DNA of 64,000 nucleotides from Acinetobacter sp. ANC 3781 (GCF_004331285.1 NZ_SJOH01000001.1:62001-126000), one strand, 5' to 3'; counted from the stretch's first letter, positions 33,985 through 43,626 are shown. Notes: generated by a model not told the origin, from the letters alone. A program made the numbers and translations.

Positions 33985-36870
33985 TTATTCTCCAAACTGT
34001 AGCGCACAGCTAATTGCTGCTTGTGTTGCAAGTGTGTCTTGTTCTGCTTGTTTTGCTTCGGCTTCCAACTCATCCAGACGTTCACGTAAGGTCATTGTGA
34101 TTTCTTCAACATTACCGTCAGGATCATAACGAGTCACACTGATATGTTGATCAGGGTTTTGCATGATGATATCTAATGCGGCTGATTCTTCTGGACCATC
34201 GCCAAACAGTGAACCTTGTCGCGGATCTCCCATAGATTCAATTTCATCTATTCGGCTTTGGATGTTTTCACCAATTGCTTTTGCACTACGATTGTTTTGA
34301 TCAAATACATTTAAGAAATCACGCGCACCAGGTGCAAGTCCATCATCAATCAACTGGCCTTGATTTAAATAATCATCAACACGCATACCACTGGCTTTTA
34401 AATCACTCAGTTTTTGTGCTGCTTGTGCCAAGTCTTTGGCAATACTGTTTTGATGACGACCACCTTGTTTCACCAAAGCGTCTAACTGAGACAATTGTGG
34501 AGCTGCACGAAGCAAAGCATTAAGTACGGTCTTACTATCATCATCCAAGTTTTCAGCCAGTCTCGTTACAAGACTAGAATCACCGTATGCATGCTGAGCA
34601 ACGGCTGATTCAATACGACGTTTACCCTCTTGAGACAATCGACCATCACCAGTGATAACGCTGCCCTGTTCTGCTTTTGGTAACGATGCAATGAAGTTGC
34701 GAACATAGTCCATTGACTGATCTAAATTAATCGTACCGTCGCCATTAATTTGAAGAAGTGAAGCATCGGGCAAACGATCTACGTCACTGGCTGCACGCTC
34801 AGACGCGCTGAATTGCGACACATCGGACTCATTCGCTAACTTGGTGAATTGCACACGGTCTGTATCAGTAAGCCGTGTACGCACTAAAACAGGCTTATTA
34901 ATGCCTGATATATCCCAACCTCGATCCGCTGCATATTGTTCAATGTAGGCACGGTATTCTTCAGCGCGTCCATTTTCATAAGCTTTACCAATGGCCAGTG
35001 TTCGACCATTGCCTGATTCAACAACACCATCCATGCCGATGATTGGGGCACCGTTTGACAGCATGTTTGATTCACCTAGTAGTTCAGGACGTAAATCATT
35101 CGCCATATCCTCAATCTGCTGACGTGATGCTTCGCGTGTCCGATCACGTGGCTGCAATTCAGATGGGTAATTAGGATTTACGCCATATGCTGCATCATTT
35201 GATGCAATTAGTTCATCTAGTGATTTAACTTCATAGGCCATGTCATAGCTTGATCCATCCATGCCAATAGCGGTACTGGTGCCATTGCCGCCATAACGAG
35301 AACTAAGCCGATTCCACTTGGTTTGCCACTTGCCAATAGCCTGACCAACCGATAAGCCAGACATACCGTTATTGTTCACGATGGCATCGGCATTCTTAGA
35401 ATCATATTTACGGACAATATCAATCAGCTTTGCATTTGGGTCTGCTTTTAAAACTGCAGCTGCTCCACCCGGTCCAAGTAAGTGACCTAGATATTGCTCA
35501 TGGGCAACCGGATCACGTCCTAAACTTTTACGCATTGATGCATTAGCATTCTTAATGTGTTTTAAGCCTTGTTTGATTTGCTCATCAACGTTGTTCCGAT
35601 CACCACCGCCTTGACCCTTCCAAGTTTTATCAAGTACCTGAAACAAGCCGTGTGCGGTAGATTTTTTATTTTTGGCTGTATGGCTGAATGAGCCACCTGT
35701 TTCAAGATGGGAAATGGTTAATGCTACCGACGGATCTACGCCCTCTTGCTGTGCTCTACGTGCAATTGTTTTTGCATTGGTTGGTAAAGCCATAGAATCA
35801 TAATTAACAGGCTTTTGTTTTTCTTCACCTTTAACAGGATGAACCACATTCACCGGACGACCTGCTTTTAAGCTTTCAACTGCACCACTCATGTTTTTAA
35901 GATGGTTATTGTGCTGAATTGGGTCAGATGGTTTAACCGGTGCGGCTGCATCCTCAAGCTGCATTTCATTCAAAACCAATGCGGATTGAATTTGTGTATT
36001 TCTAGTCTCTAATGCATCTACATCAATATTATGTAGTTCTGCATCAATATCTTTATTTAAGCCTTGAGCATAACGACCTGCACCGAATAACAAGCCATTC
36101 AAGACAAGTTCAGTGCCGACACTTTCAGCGGTAATTTCATATTTTTTGGCTTGTTTATTGTAGTCCTCTGATTTGAGAATTTCCCCACTTAAAGCCTGAC
36201 CACCAGTAGATAACGCTGTTGCACCGCCAATAGACAATGCTGCATCTTTTACTAAACCGCCTGCGCCTTTAAAACCATAGTTAATAGGCAAAGCAGCCGA
36301 TGCACCTGCTACCACACCATCAATTACAGCAACCTTTGCAGCCGTACCAGAATCAACACCTTTATGCGTTAAATCTTCATAACTGTAATTGGTTTCAGAT
36401 AATCCGGTTGTAGCAACCGCACCCACGGGACCACCTGCCAAGCTACCAAGTACTGCACGTGTGGCAAAGTCAGAAACACCAAAACCGATATTGCCGATCA
36501 GCCCTGTATTTTCTTTATCTTCAAGCTGCTCAATTTCCATGACCAACTTGTTTTGACGTTCTTTATTTTTATCAGCATGAATTTCGGAAAATGATGGCTC
36601 ACGTACATCAAGCGCCCCATCTAAACCACCGTTTAATGTGTCGTTGACAGAATATCCAATGTGGTCAGCAACACGTTCAAAAGGCTTGGCAACCGTATCA
36701 ACAACTTTTACCGCACCCGCTAAAGCACCCCGCGGGATAGCTGAGCCAGCACCATCAAATAAGCCAGGCTCTTTTTTTTGTTGGGTTGCTTTATGTGCAA
36801 TCCCTTTGGCGTTGAGCTGATCGACCTGCAGCTGATCTTCACCTGAATATTCTGACAGCCAGTTACTCAT
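33985..36870 (-). CDS. Ejection protein with lytic transglycosylase and DdrB/ParB-like domains
   Basis: 961 residues. Residues about 370-520 form a soluble lytic transglycosylase domain: ARRAQQEGVDPSVALTISHLETGG (catalytic Glu about 388), then AHGLFQVLDKTWKGQGGG and YLGHLLGPGGAAAVL. Residues about 570-800 read like the DdrB-type ParB domain: RQQIEDMANDLRPELLG, APIIGMDGVVESGNGRTLA, KPVLVRTRL and FTKLANESDVSQFSASERA. The C-terminal 150 residues are coiled-coil-like. The Gly/Ala-rich region near 130-230 looks hydrophobic. It should open the wall for DNA entry; the ParB-like part may bind or shield the entering DNA (inference). Confidence 0.82.
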   Translation of the reverse strand: MSNWLSEYSGEDQLQVDQLNAKGIAHKATQQKKEPGLFDGAGSAIPRGALAGAVKVVDTVAKPFERVADHIGYSVNDTLNGGLDGALDVREPSFSEIHADKNKERQNKLVMEIEQLEDKENTGLIGNIGFGVSDFATRAVLGSLAGGPVGAVATTGLSETNYSYEDLTHKGVDSGTAAKVAVIDGVVAGASAALPINYGFKGAGGLVKDAALSIGGATALSTGGQALSGEILKSEDYNKQAKKYEITAESVGTELVLNGLLFGAGRYAQGLNKDIDAELHNIDVDALETRNTQIQSALVLNEMQLEDAAAPVKPSDPIQHNNHLKNMSGAVESLKAGRPVNVVHPVKGEEKQKPVNYDSMALPTNAKTIARRAQQEGVDPSVALTISHLETGGSFSHTAKNKKSTAHGLFQVLDKTWKGQGGGDRNNVDEQIKQGLKHIKNANASMRKSLGRDPVAHEQYLGHLLGPGGAAAVLKADPNAKLIDIVRKYDSKNADAIVNNNGMSGLSVGQAIGKWQTKWNRLSSRYGGNGTSTAIGMDGSSYDMAYEVKSLDELIASNDAAYGVNPNYPSELQPRDRTREASRQQIEDMANDLRPELLGESNMLSNGAPIIGMDGVVESGNGRTLAIGKAYENGRAEEYRAYIEQYAADRGWDISGINKPVLVRTRLTDTDRVQFTKLANESDVSQFSASERAASDVDRLPDASLLQINGDGTINLDQSMDYVRNFIASLPKAEQGSVITGDGRLSQEGKRRIESAVAQHAYGDSSLVTRLAENLDDDSKTVLNALLRAAPQLSQLDALVKQGGRHQNSIAKDLAQAAQKLSDLKASGMRVDDYLNQGQLIDDGLAPGARDFLNVFDQNNRSAKAIGENIQSRIDEIESMGDPRQGSLFGDGPEESAALDIIMQNPDQHISVTRYDPDGNVEEITMTLRERLDELEAEAKQAEQDTLATQAAISCALQFGE

Positions 36871-38927
36871 TACTTGGTTGCTCCTTTGATATTGATACGC
36901 CAGTAATTACCGCCCGATTGCAACGGATTACCACGTTCATTGATCAAATCATATTGAATTTCACCCTTTGCAGAACGCTTATCCGAACGACGTAAACGAA
37001 AACCTTCAAGATCAGATACTGGAATACCTGTATTTTTTGAAATTGTCGCATAGCCGCTTTCTAGGTGATTGTTAAATACATCATCTCTCATGCCGTATGG
37101 TTTGGATACTTTCCAATTCTTTTGATTACCATATTTCACTGGTTGCTCGTACACACCACCAGTCGCCATGCTTAATGCTGTTTTTGCTAAAGAATCGCTA
37201 ATATCATCCTTATCTTTATGCTGATAGTTATCACGTTCAGTAAGGTGAGCATAAATAGATTTAAAGCCTGAAAACGTCATGTTGGCGGTATTACCGGAAG
37301 CGGAATTACCCACATATTCATTAAATTTTTGCTTCAGTAGTTCATCTTTCGGCATAAGCATTTGCTTGTTTTTAAGTGCCTGTGTACCACTCACAATTGC
37401 AGTTGCTACATCTTCACCTTTATCTGATTTAAAGCCATTCATACGTGCAATGCCTGCCAAGATATATGACTGGTCGCCACCGCCTAACTGACCCAAAGTA
37501 GCCCCCCAGATTGCATGACCTTTTGTGCCGTATTTTTTTGCATTGGAAACCAAGCCGCCAATGAAATTGATTTTGTCATTTACCCCCATGCCTTCGAAAG
37601 CCTTTTTAGCTTCAGGTAAATCCTCGGCAGAAATTGGTGCAAGTTTTATATTTGCATCTTTAAGGGCTAACTGGCTTGTACCATTATCAATCGCTTTTTG
37701 TGTCCAGGAAGAAGGATTGGTTTTTAATTCAGTAGCACTGAGCTCATTAACTTTCAGCCCTATTTCACGTACCGCTTGATTTGGATTATCTTTGAGTAAA
37801 CTTAGCTTCTCCTGGTATAAACTTTCATACACACCCAAAACCTTTTCTTCAGTCACAGCATCACTGGTTGTACTGTTCTTCATTTTGGCTTTTTGCTGAT
37901 TAATCAGCTCTAACATTTGACTGGTAGACTTACGGCCAAAGCTTTGAAAGTTGGTAGACTGTTGCTTATAAAATTGATATTCCGCTTCATGCTCAGTACC
38001 TTTTACCGCAGTACCTACATTCACCAGATAATCATCATCCAAGGCACGACCAGTCAAAACCTGAGATTTAAACTCATTAAATACCTTGCCTGATTCTGTT
38101 TTTCGTTTATTTTCCTCAACTTCAACTTGTTTGGTAATGGCATCAATTCGGCTTAAAGCCTGTGCTTTCTTTTGCTGCGCCGTTGCACCGTCAAGATATG
38201 CATACTTGCCACCATCTAAATCAGTAATTAAGCCTTGTAGTCTTGCCGTATCTTTAGCTGATACAGCATCACTAATGACCCCATCGACTGACATCAAGTT
38301 ACGAGTGGATTTGTATTTTTGGCGCATCTCACCCTTAGCGGCTTCAGATATATCAGCGGTGCTTAGATAGGTATCTAAATATTCCTCACCCTGTTTTTCT
38401 TCATAACGAGTTGCAATATCAAAAGCACGATCCACCAATTGAACAGACTTTTGAGCATCAGCACGAAGTTGTAACGGTAAAAAGCCGGGTGCCTGCTTAA
38501 TCACGTTTTCATCCCAGTATTGCTTTAACTGTTTTTGAGCATGACCAGGCATTTCATTTTCAAGCTGCTTATAACGATCTTGTGACCATTTCTGCAAAGT
38601 CGCATTTGCATCTTGGGCTTTTAGTGCTCCATTGGATACATCGTTTTTAAGCAATGTCACCTGCTCGTTCATTTCAGTAGTAAGCGTATCATCAAGCTTG
38701 ATTTTGGCTTCTTGTTCGTCAATCTTGTTGTTGTGCAACTCCAAAACCTTAGCTGATACTTCTGCTTTTTCCTGTTCTTGCTGTAGGTTTTGCGCTCGCT
38801 TACCAGTAACTTGAGAAATATTCTGCAATGCACCTACAATCATCTGACCCGTTTGATTTTGTGGCATTTGGATACGATCAATACTGGGCATCGCATTACC
38901 AAAATTACCCATCGGAATTTTAGCCAT
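36870..38927 (-). CDS. Internal virion protein (T7 gp15-like position)
   Basis: A 685-residue, mostly helical, Lys/Gln-rich protein with no signal peptide or enzyme motif. ATG 38927 overlaps the stop of the preceding gene (TAATG) and has GGTGG upstream; the frame extends to a GTG at 38936. Its stop overlaps the start of the transglycosylase gene by one base. By position it is the middle ejection protein. Confidence 0.7.
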   Translation of the reverse strand: MAKIPMGNFGNAMPSIDRIQMPQNQTGQMIVGALQNISQVTGKRAQNLQQEQEKAEVSAKVLELHNNKIDEQEAKIKLDDTLTTEMNEQVTLLKNDVSNGALKAQDANATLQKWSQDRYKQLENEMPGHAQKQLKQYWDENVIKQAPGFLPLQLRADAQKSVQLVDRAFDIATRYEEKQGEEYLDTYLSTADISEAAKGEMRQKYKSTRNLMSVDGVISDAVSAKDTARLQGLITDLDGGKYAYLDGATAQQKKAQALSRIDAITKQVEVEENKRKTESGKVFNEFKSQVLTGRALDDDYLVNVGTAVKGTEHEAEYQFYKQQSTNFQSFGRKSTSQMLELINQQKAKMKNSTTSDAVTEEKVLGVYESLYQEKLSLLKDNPNQAVREIGLKVNELSATELKTNPSSWTQKAIDNGTSQLALKDANIKLAPISAEDLPEAKKAFEGMGVNDKINFIGGLVSNAKKYGTKGHAIWGATLGQLGGGDQSYILAGIARMNGFKSDKGEDVATAIVSGTQALKNKQMLMPKDELLKQKFNEYVGNSASGNTANMTFSGFKSIYAHLTERDNYQHKDKDDISDSLAKTALSMATGGVYEQPVKYGNQKNWKVSKPYGMRDDVFNNHLESGYATISKNTGIPVSDLEGFRLRRSDKRSAKGEIQYDLINERGNPLQSGGNYWRINIKGATK

Positions 38928-39352
38928 TATTTCCACCCATTTTTAGTATTTAAACCAGCCGAAACGCTATTTAAGACACCTGTAGCTGCTGCTGTATTGG
39001 CATTACTTCTATGCTGACTAGCCGCGGCTTTTAATTGTTGTGATGAGTTATAGCCTGTAATTTCAGCCATATTCGCATCATAGTTACCTGCTCTTTCAAT
39101 CTCATCATTGATGACAATTGATGTACCTTCATTCACATCAAGCCCATTTCCTGCAAGTGCTGCACGTGCTGTTGACTGAGCCTTTTCCTTTTCCTTGCGG
39201 ATACGTTCAGCTTCTAATCGCCCACGTGCTGATTGTGCTCTACCATCGGCTTCAGCTTGTTCTTCCATGCCTTTGTTAGAGTTGTATGCTGAAATACCTG
39301 CAATAGCCGTACTTGCTACTGCTGCCACTGCTGCTACTGCCATCCACGACAT
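38927..39352 (-). CDS. Internal virion protein B-like
   Basis: A 141-residue Ala-rich protein with an N-terminal hydrophobic stretch (MAVAAVAAVASTAIAGISAY) followed by a charged helical domain: AEADGRAQSARGRLEAERIRKE, ALAGNGLDVNEGTS and NYDANMAEITGYNSSQQL. This layout matches T7 gp14-type internal virion protein B. One-base-overlap start and stop with both neighbours show tight translational coupling. Confidence 0.82.
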   Translation of the reverse strand: MSWMAVAAVAAVASTAIAGISAYNSNKGMEEQAEADGRAQSARGRLEAERIRKEKEKAQSTARAALAGNGLDVNEGTSIVINDEIERAGNYDANMAEITGYNSSQQLKAAASQHRSNANTAAATGVLNSVSAGLNTKNGWK

Positions 39353-39837
39353 TATTCAATCTCCTTACATTTGCTTGGAAGTGATGCAAGGAATTGATCA
39401 ATCTCATCATCCGGTACAATTACTTGCTGCTCAATGATTTCTAAATCTGTTTCATTGGTCGGATGCACCGTGATCCATGAACTATCTTCATGAAAATAAC
39501 CAATGCGTTTTGTTCCTGGCATGGATTTTAAAACAACCGGTGCCTTCAATAATTCAATGCCGTTTTCAGTAGCGACGGTTAGAGATCCAGTGAGCAAGAT
39601 ATTCATATGCTCCGTACGGTGCATTTTGCTAACGACAAGAGTTCCTGCTTTAGCATCCATCTGGCGCATATAAACACCAGGTGCAAAGTGGTGAACTACA
39701 GGCACATCAATCAATTCAGCATTATCGGTAATTTGCTGCTGAACATTACGGACTACGTCGATATAAGCCTTGTTTTGAATATCGCCTAAGATATGAGCCA
39801 AAAGCCCAGTATTATCCGGTGAAATAATATCGCTCAT
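39352..39837 (-). CDS. Cupin-like phage protein
   Basis: 161 residues with a single beta-barrel region: HHFAPGVYMRQMDAKAGTLVVSKMH, RTEHMNILLTGSLTVATENG and YFHEDSSWITVHP. His residues at strand edges resemble a cupin metal site. ATG 39837 has GGAG eight bases upstream and overlaps the stop of the GNAT gene (ATGA). It sits between tail and internal virion genes, so a structural or virion-modifying role is possible; function unproven. Confidence 0.65.
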   Translation of the reverse strand: MSDIISPDNTGLLAHILGDIQNKAYIDVVRNVQQQITDNAELIDVPVVHHFAPGVYMRQMDAKAGTLVVSKMHRTEHMNILLTGSLTVATENGIELLKAPVVLKSMPGTKRIGYFHEDSSWITVHPTNETDLEIIEQQVIVPDDEIDQFLASLPSKCKEIE

Positions 39838-40289
39838 GCTTTTAGCTCCAAATCCAATACTGTGCCGTATTCGGTGAATCCAAAGTGTTTGTACAAACGA
39901 ATGCATGCCGCCGATTCAACGCCTGTTGTGGTACCACACTGGATACGATCAGCACCCATCAATTGTGCCCATCGGATAAACGCTTGAATCAGCATGTAAG
40001 CTGCTCTGGATTTTCTAAACTCAGGTGCTACATACAGCACATCATCAAATGCAATTTTTATATCGTTGAACCAGTCACCACCTATACGACCCACAAAACC
40101 ACCAATGATTTGCTCCTGATGCTCAACTAGAAAGATCACACCGCCACCCTTAATTAAACTGGTGAAGTGCTTTTCTGCATGCTCAGTAACGTAAGGACGG
40201 CTTTGATAATTTGGCGCTTCTTTAATAAATTCCTGCCCCAATGCGACCATTGCAGGCACATCGGGAAGCGTTGCTACACGTAATCGCAT
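39834..40289 (-). CDS. GNAT-family N-acetyltransferase
   Basis: 151 residues with the GNAT fold: N-terminal MRLRVATLPDVPAMVALG, the central beta strands IIGGFVGRIGGDWF and VLYVAPEFRKSRAAYMLI (motif A acetyl-CoA loop, less canonical than RGxGxG), and a C-terminal CIRLYKHFGFTEYG. The substrate is unknown. It lies inside the virion operon between tail tube B and the cupin-like gene, an unusual place for an enzyme. Confidence 0.82.
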   Translation of the reverse strand: MRLRVATLPDVPAMVALGQEFIKEAPNYQSRPYVTEHAEKHFTSLIKGGGVIFLVEHQEQIIGGFVGRIGGDWFNDIKIAFDDVLYVAPEFRKSRAAYMLIQAFIRWAQLMGADRIQCGTTTGVESAACIRLYKHFGFTEYGTVLDLELKA

Positions 40290-40291
40290 GG

Positions 40292-42361
40292 TTATTTCTC
40301 ATTGATAGACATTTGCATAGCTATAGCTTGCAAGTGAAACGGTAGCGGTTTGTTGTGTGAAATTACTAAAGGCACTTCATGCAGACTTTCCCATGATCCA
40401 CCTTCATGCAAGTGATAGCCTGTGTGGGGTTTTCGAGGCTCTAAAGGGTTATCACCATAGGTAAATAATTCGATTAATTCACCGTTGATTTCAGGTGCAA
40501 TGGTTTTGTTAAAGAAGAAGCTTATACGGTCTACTTTTGCCTTATGCATGAGTGATGACATGGGTGCTTGGCTAAGCTCTGGCGGAAATAGCTCAACAAT
40601 GCATTCGATAGCCTGACCAAAATTAATAGATTGCCCTGCCATTCCATCAAATGTCATGGTTGCACCATTGTCAGTAAATCCAACCTGGTAAACTGCATCA
40701 CCATCACGCTGATAAGCTGAAATGTTGTTTAGGTAGGTCACGCCTTTGTCTACGGTATCAGCGACAAGATTTACGCTACGTTGAGAATCAACCAAGGCAT
40801 CAAAAGACAATTCTTCTAAACAAACAGTTCCACCACGATTGATGAGCATGAATGCACGATCTGAGCCTAGTTGAGTCGGAATAGAACTAATGCTAAGTAC
40901 AGATCCACCGAAATCATGCTGCGCCCATGCAATGACTTCTTGATCTCGGTTAAATGTAATCGATGCTACTTTGCCATCACCCAATACACACCAGACAATA
41001 TTTTCGGGTTCTTGTTGGTATGAAATTTCATTGATACCTTTGTGGATCTCACCAATGTGAGAAGATAAAGAGCTGATCTCCGGAGAAACCAATCCGTCCA
41101 CTTCAAAACGATAGGTCAAGGCACGTACACGCTCACCGCCACGTTGTACAAATAGCAATTCATTACCCACTCGTTCAGGCCGTGTGATTGGATAAGCACC
41201 ATATGCACTGTGTTCGTTAATATTTACGGTTGTAGGTGTCAAGGCGCCGTCTGAGTCGACCATGTATTCACCGCCCGATGTGAGACATACCACACCGCGC
41301 TGTGCTTCTAAGAACAAAATACTGTTGGCTAAACCTGATGCTGAAACAATACTGAATGCATCGCCATCCTCTGTGGTTTCAAGGAAATTACCATTGGCAC
41401 CCACACCACTAAACCAAATTTTATTCGGTGCTTTTTTTGTATTGGCCAGAACTAAACGCTGTTTATAGTAAGTGCAGCAACGAGGGTAGCCATTCACCCC
41501 ATTGAATGCAGGAGGGGTAATGCCCCATGAACGCTCAATTGCTAGAATATTGGCATCAAGCTTTTTAAGAATTTCGCCGTTGACCCAATCTGCATTGATG
41601 TACTGCGTAATTTTAATAATCCCGCCGTTTACTTCGATGTACTTACCTACATCTGCTGCAGTAAATACCGCCCCGAGTTCAGCTGTAGTGGGTGCCCAAT
41701 CTGCGAAATTTAAATCAGGCTGCTTATTTGTGTTGTCTCGAAGTGCTTGAAAATAAATACCAGTGTAAGCAACAACGTCACCAGCTAAATAAGGCTGTGT
41801 TTCAACCCAATTGTTGATTGCTTGAAGTGTGAATGATACGAATACGCCCAGATCCTTTCCTGATGATTGACCCTTTCGAAATGGGTAGCGTGCACTTTCA
41901 GAATCAGTTGGAACATGCGAATAAACAAACTCATTGATTTGCCAATTCCAATAATCTGAATTGCATGACAACCGATGAACCGGCACTTCACTATGCGTCA
42001 TAAACATTTCATAGCGATACTGAACAAACTGTATGTTAGGTATTTGTTCTTTGGTGTATGGGCTTGCAAAATTAGCAATCCGAATCATTGTTTTAGGATT
42101 AATAACCTCAATTAGATTAGGCTTTAAAACAATCAAAAATGAATTGTTCGAATTCACAACAAACGGAATTAAACGGACTGCATTATCCTGAGTACTTAAA
42201 AAGAAAGTACCCGGTCTTTTCCGAACACCCCCTTCTACCAATGGAATCACGTTTTTAAGCGTCTTTGCGCCGTTGCTGTACTGCTGAATATCGGTACGTG
42301 TATACAGTGTTGGAGCTAATTCACCGGCACTGAAATTATTCTTCATGATGTGCTGCTTCAT
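40292..42361 (-). CDS. Tail tubular protein B (nozzle)
   Basis: 689 residues. The N-terminus KNNFSAGELAPTLYTRTDIQQYSNGAKTLKN, then EGGVRKRPGTFF, is the common opening of tail tube/nozzle proteins of T7- and BPP-1-type podoviruses. The middle part is beta-rich (RPERVGNELLFVQRGGERVR and similar). Start overlaps the tail tube A stop (TAATG). Confidence 0.83.
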   Translation of the reverse strand: MKQHIMKNNFSAGELAPTLYTRTDIQQYSNGAKTLKNVIPLVEGGVRKRPGTFFLSTQDNAVRLIPFVVNSNNSFLIVLKPNLIEVINPKTMIRIANFASPYTKEQIPNIQFVQYRYEMFMTHSEVPVHRLSCNSDYWNWQINEFVYSHVPTDSESARYPFRKGQSSGKDLGVFVSFTLQAINNWVETQPYLAGDVVAYTGIYFQALRDNTNKQPDLNFADWAPTTAELGAVFTAADVGKYIEVNGGIIKITQYINADWVNGEILKKLDANILAIERSWGITPPAFNGVNGYPRCCTYYKQRLVLANTKKAPNKIWFSGVGANGNFLETTEDGDAFSIVSASGLANSILFLEAQRGVVCLTSGGEYMVDSDGALTPTTVNINEHSAYGAYPITRPERVGNELLFVQRGGERVRALTYRFEVDGLVSPEISSLSSHIGEIHKGINEISYQQEPENIVWCVLGDGKVASITFNRDQEVIAWAQHDFGGSVLSISSIPTQLGSDRAFMLINRGGTVCLEELSFDALVDSQRSVNLVADTVDKGVTYLNNISAYQRDGDAVYQVGFTDNGATMTFDGMAGQSINFGQAIECIVELFPPELSQAPMSSLMHKAKVDRISFFFNKTIAPEINGELIELFTYGDNPLEPRKPHTGYHLHEGGSWESLHEVPLVISHNKPLPFHLQAIAMQMSINEK

Positions 42362-42924
42362 TAGTAACGCACTCCCATCAATGAAGGGTAATAATCTGCT
42401 GCAAAGTCCTGTGCCGGACGTTCCTGACCATTAATCGCACGTGCCTGTTTAAGTATATTTTGTAGTTTTTGCCATGCGCTATCAGCTTCGGTTTGACTGC
42501 CTGTGATTGGCTTAGCAAGCTTATGGACCAGATACAACGCCATGCATTCAGAAAATAGTGAATCCCATAGTTCTTCATTGTCCTGATCTGCTACATACAC
42601 CAGGTTAATTAGATTGGTATCAGCAAGAATATGACGCTCCTCAAACTCGTAATTGTATTCACCTGCACTAATGACGCGAATGAAATCCTTAGGTAATGGG
42701 AAAGCATGGCTATAACCAAATGCGGGGTAAGTTGTCACTGGTGCAAGCTGTGCGCGTCTTTTGGCAAATGACCAAGGATGCATACGAAGCAATGCCCGAC
42801 GTGATGAATCGTAGATAGCTGCACAACGACGTGCATTTTCTGTATTGTCATCAAAGGATTGAATTGTCTTTGCACCAATCATGCTCAGTGCTTCATTGCA
42901 GATTGAAACTTTTGTAGTTGTCAT
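42361..42924 (-). CDS. Tail tubular protein A
   Basis: 187 residues: MTTTKVSICNEALSMIGAKTIQSFDD, then RALLRMHPWSFAKRRAQLAP, PAFGYSHAFPLPKDFIRV and AMALYLVHKL-like helices, the T7 gp11 tail adaptor pattern. ATG 42924 is chosen because GAGGG lies eight bases upstream, within the 3' arm of a terminator hairpin. Confidence 0.85.
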   Translation of the reverse strand: MTTTKVSICNEALSMIGAKTIQSFDDNTENARRCAAIYDSSRRALLRMHPWSFAKRRAQLAPVTTYPAFGYSHAFPLPKDFIRVISAGEYNYEFEERHILADTNLINLVYVADQDNEELWDSLFSECMALYLVHKLAKPITGSQTEADSAWQKLQNILKQARAINGQERPAQDFAADYYPSLMGVRY

Positions 42925-42925
42925 A

Positions 42926-42964
42926 GAAAAAGCCCTCAAGTTTTAATGATCTTGAAGGCTTTTA
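42926..42964 (-). terminator. Terminator/RBS element before tail genes
   Basis: On the minus strand AAAAGCCTTCAAG pairs with CTTGAGGGCTTTT (two GT pairs) around a ten-base loop and runs into CTTTTTC. GAGGG in the 3' arm is the Shine-Dalgarno of tail tubular protein A. Confidence 0.75.
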
Positions 42965-42989
42965 AGGTTTGGTTTGTTGGGTGTTAGAG

Positions 42990-43460
42990 TTAGCCGCCTA
43001 CAGCTTTTAAATATTCTTTGTCGTATTCAATGCGAATACCTAAAACGTCCGAATAGCTTTGCATAGCTTCACATTGTTCTTCTAAATTACCCACCTGATC
43101 ATCCGTTAGCATCGGTGCCTCATTCGTAGCAACTTTGGCTAAAAATGATTTCAGCGCATTAAGCTTTGTATCAAGAGCTTCTTTTTCTTCAAGCATACGT
43201 TCGATGTGGGTTTTTGGTTGTGGTTTGAACTTTCGCTTAAACTCATCTTCAGGCAACCACTGAACAAAACCTTCAAGCTGCTCAGTATTTTTTTTACCTT
43301 CACGGTCTTCAATCAAATAACCTTGATCTTCACCGTTTTCGCTTTCAGGCAATTGCCACCCACGGAAATCATTATATTCTTGACGTGTCATAGTTGCGGC
43401 ATGCACAGCCATTGAACCCAAATAAGCACACATTGATAAAGCTAATAATTTTTTAGACAT
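42990..43460 (-). CDS. Exported phage protein with crAss001_48-like helical domain
   Basis: 156 residues. The N-terminus MSKKLLALSMCAYLGSMAVHA is a signal peptide. The C-terminal half (HIERMLEEKEALDTKLNALK, MLTDDQVGNLEEQCEAMQSY, VLGIRIEY) looks like the two-helix crAss001_48-related family often seen near phage lysis or small regulatory genes. An exported protein encoded between capsid and tail genes is unusual; superinfection exclusion or lysis timing are possibilities. Confidence 0.6.
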   Translation of the reverse strand: MSKKLLALSMCAYLGSMAVHAATMTRQEYNDFRGWQLPESENGEDQGYLIEDREGKKNTEQLEGFVQWLPEDEFKRKFKPQPKTHIERMLEEKEALDTKLNALKSFLAKVATNEAPMLTDDQVGNLEEQCEAMQSYSDVLGIRIEYDKEYLKAVGG

Positions 43461-43461
43461 C

Positions 43462-43575
43462 TTATTTTCCTTTCTCTTTTAGACAATCGCGACATACTTT
43501 GGTTTCTTCATCAGCCGCGTATTCAACTTCAGTCGCACCATGAAAACCAAAAAGACACATTAAGAATTGAATCAT
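43462..43575 (-). CDS. 37-residue CxxC microprotein
   Basis: MIQFLMCLFGFHGATEVEY, then ADEETKVCRDCLKEKGK. A short hydrophobic N-terminus and a C-terminal CRDC pair. GGAG is eight to ten bases upstream of ATG, and the stop lies just before the start of the exported protein, so the two are probably translated together. Too short for standard gene finders; real on the strength of its ribosome site, position and absence of any other explanation for the gap. Confidence 0.6.
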   Translation of the reverse strand: MIQFLMCLFGFHGATEVEYAADEETKVCRDCLKEKGK

Positions 43576-43591
43576 TTTGGCTGCTCCTTAT

Positions 43592-43626
43592 AAAAAAGAC
43601 CTCACACCCTGCTCAGAGGTGTGAAG
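43592..43626 (-). terminator. Terminator after the capsid gene
   Basis: On the minus strand TTCACACC-tctgagca-GGGTGTGAG (core CACACC/GGTGTG) followed by GTCTTTTTT. It would limit transcription of the tail genes relative to capsid. Confidence 0.75.
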
